Shown here: piece after piece, positions 5,341 to 5,664 of the stretch | How positions within the stretch are numbered: the stretch's first letter is position 1 | Layout of the letters: each line of letters starts with the position of its first letter | Source of the DNA: an uncultured Ruminococcus sp. | GTDB taxonomy: Bacteria > Bacillota > Clostridia > Oscillospirales > Ruminococcaceae | Length of the DNA stretch: 5,664 nt | Direction: 5' to 3' | Assembly: GCA_947177345.1 (NCBI GenBank) | Contig: CAMWUB010000117.1 | Span: forward strand, 1 to 5,664 | Position numbers and translations under genes: made by a program | The notes under the pieces: model-generated | Told to the model about the DNA's origin: nothing | Database searches by the model: none | Seen by the model: the letters and a program-made list of their open reading frames with translations, nothing else

Positions 5341-5349
5341 TCCGACAAA
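5341..5349 (-). promoter_or_regulatory. Possible Spo0A box upstream of spoIIAA
   Basis: The minus strand reads TTTGTCGGA, one mismatch from the Spo0A box TTTGTCRAA. It sits 20 bp upstream of the TATAAT at 5369. That is near the -35 region, where Spo0A boxes lie in some Bacillus early sporulation promoters. Spo0A control of spoIIA genes is known in endospore formers. A single box with a mismatch is weak evidence on its own. Confidence 0.35.
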
Positions 5350-5368
5350 ATATGACGATATGATATAG

Positions 5369-5374
5369 TATAAT
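5369..5374 (+). promoter_or_regulatory. Candidate -10 box of spoIIAA
   Basis: A perfect TATAAT with no good -35 box at 16-18 bp. The nearest resemblance is CCGACA at 5342-5347, 21 bp away and overlapping the Spo0A-like box. Activator-dependent sigma-A promoters can have such long spacing. I see no sigma-H-type GAAT -10 on the plus strand between 5300 and 5400, although spoIIA in Bacillus is sigma-H-dependent. The chosen -10 could be a chance match in AT-rich DNA. Confidence 0.4.
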
Positions 5375-5393
5375 AAATATAAATATTACATAT

Positions 5394-5401
5394 AAAGGAG
5401 G
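5394..5401 (+). promoter_or_regulatory. Ribosome binding site of spoIIAA
   Basis: AAAGGAGG, 7 nt before the ATG at 5409. It is a near-perfect site and fixes the start. Confidence 0.9.
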
Positions 5402-5408
5402 AAGATAA

Positions 5409-5664
5409 ATGAACATTGACATAAAATCAACCGGCGGTAATGTGACAGCTGTTCTTTATGGTGAGATAGACCACCACAACGCACAGGAAATCCGGACACA
5501 ACTCGATAATTATATAATAAGTGTACAACCTCCGGAACTGACTATTGCCTTTTCAAACATAACTTTTATGGACAGTTCCGGAATAGGTCTGATAATGGGA
5601 AGAAGTCGTCTGATGCGTGAATGGGGGGGAAATCTTGAAATCCATAACCCGAAACCATATATAC
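5409..5664 (+). CDS. spoIIAA: Anti-sigma F factor antagonist SpoIIAA (STAS domain), 5' part, cut by window edge
   Basis: The first 85 codons of a STAS-domain protein, about three quarters of the usual 110-120 residues. In the forespore, unphosphorylated SpoIIAA binds the anti-sigma factor and kinase SpoIIAB and frees sigma-F; SpoIIAB inactivates it by phosphorylating one serine. Diagnostic sequence is GEIDHHNAQEIR (18-29), which contains the DHH characteristic of SpoIIAA, and FMDSSGIGLIMGR (53-65), where S56 matches phosphorylated Ser58 of Bacillus SpoIIAA. WGGNLEI (72-78) follows. The DHH and FMDSSG-IGR features favour SpoIIAA over RsbV-type antagonists. spoIIAB and sigF would be expected next, but they are outside the window. 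Confidence 0.9.
   Translation, partial: MNIDIKSTGGNVTAVLYGEIDHHNAQEIRTQLDNYIISVQPPELTIAFSNITFMDSSGIGLIMGRSRLMREWGGNLEIHNPKPYI

Overview
The window looks like chromosome of a low-GC Gram-positive (Firmicutes), most likely a Clostridia member near Ruminococcus/Oscillospiraceae. The evidence is AT-rich DNA with strong GGAGG-type ribosome binding sites and sigma-A-like promoters, a class A penicillin-binding protein with a long Ser/Asn/Tyr tail, a BofC-C-like protein and an incoming SpoIIAA. The taxonomic call is inference from gene content and protein style. I see no phage, transposon, CRISPR, tRNA or rRNA signature; it reads as ordinary core chromosome with some unusual details.

Layout. On the minus strand, one promoter near 4197-4225 appears to drive three genes in the order 4052 to 1: a 917-residue bifunctional class A PBP (peptidoglycan glycosyltransferase plus transpeptidase), a THUMP/class I RNA methyltransferase of the RlmL/YpsC type (116-1231), and the first 38 codons of a ComF-family protein (1-115, cut by the window edge). 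The methyltransferase stop and the comF start are directly adjacent, and a 12-bp hairpin lies between the PBP and the methyltransferase. Back-to-back with the PBP promoter, a second promoter drives a small membrane-anchored protein with a BofC-C-like domain (4314-4652, plus strand). That gene overlaps tail-to-tail by 9 nt with a minus-strand flavin reductase family gene (4644-5228). Divergent from the flavin reductase, spoIIAA (5409 to the window end) begins what is probably the spoIIA sporulation operon; its leader carries a Spo0A-box-like sequence and a TATAAT.

How the genes relate. The PBP builds and crosslinks cell wall outside the membrane, and the methyltransferase modifies RNA in the cytoplasm. 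ComF proteins are linked to DNA uptake and recombination. SpoIIAA sets forespore-specific sigma-F activity, and BofC-like proteins are linked to late sporulation signalling. The clusters look like neighbouring transcription units rather than one pathway.

Most notable points: (1) the flavin reductase appears to start at a CTG codon, placed correctly behind a good ribosome binding site and a 17-bp-spaced promoter, with conserved family sequence upstream of the first GTG; (2) the PBP ends in seven 36-bp tandem repeats (12 residues each, Trp/Tyr/Gly/Asp-rich), two of them identical at the DNA level; (3) a strong terminator-like hairpin in the PBP-methyltransferase gap has its T-tract on the strand opposite to the genes; (4) two back-to-back promoters have -35 boxes only about 7 bp apart. 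I found no clear sign of a wholly new multi-gene system.
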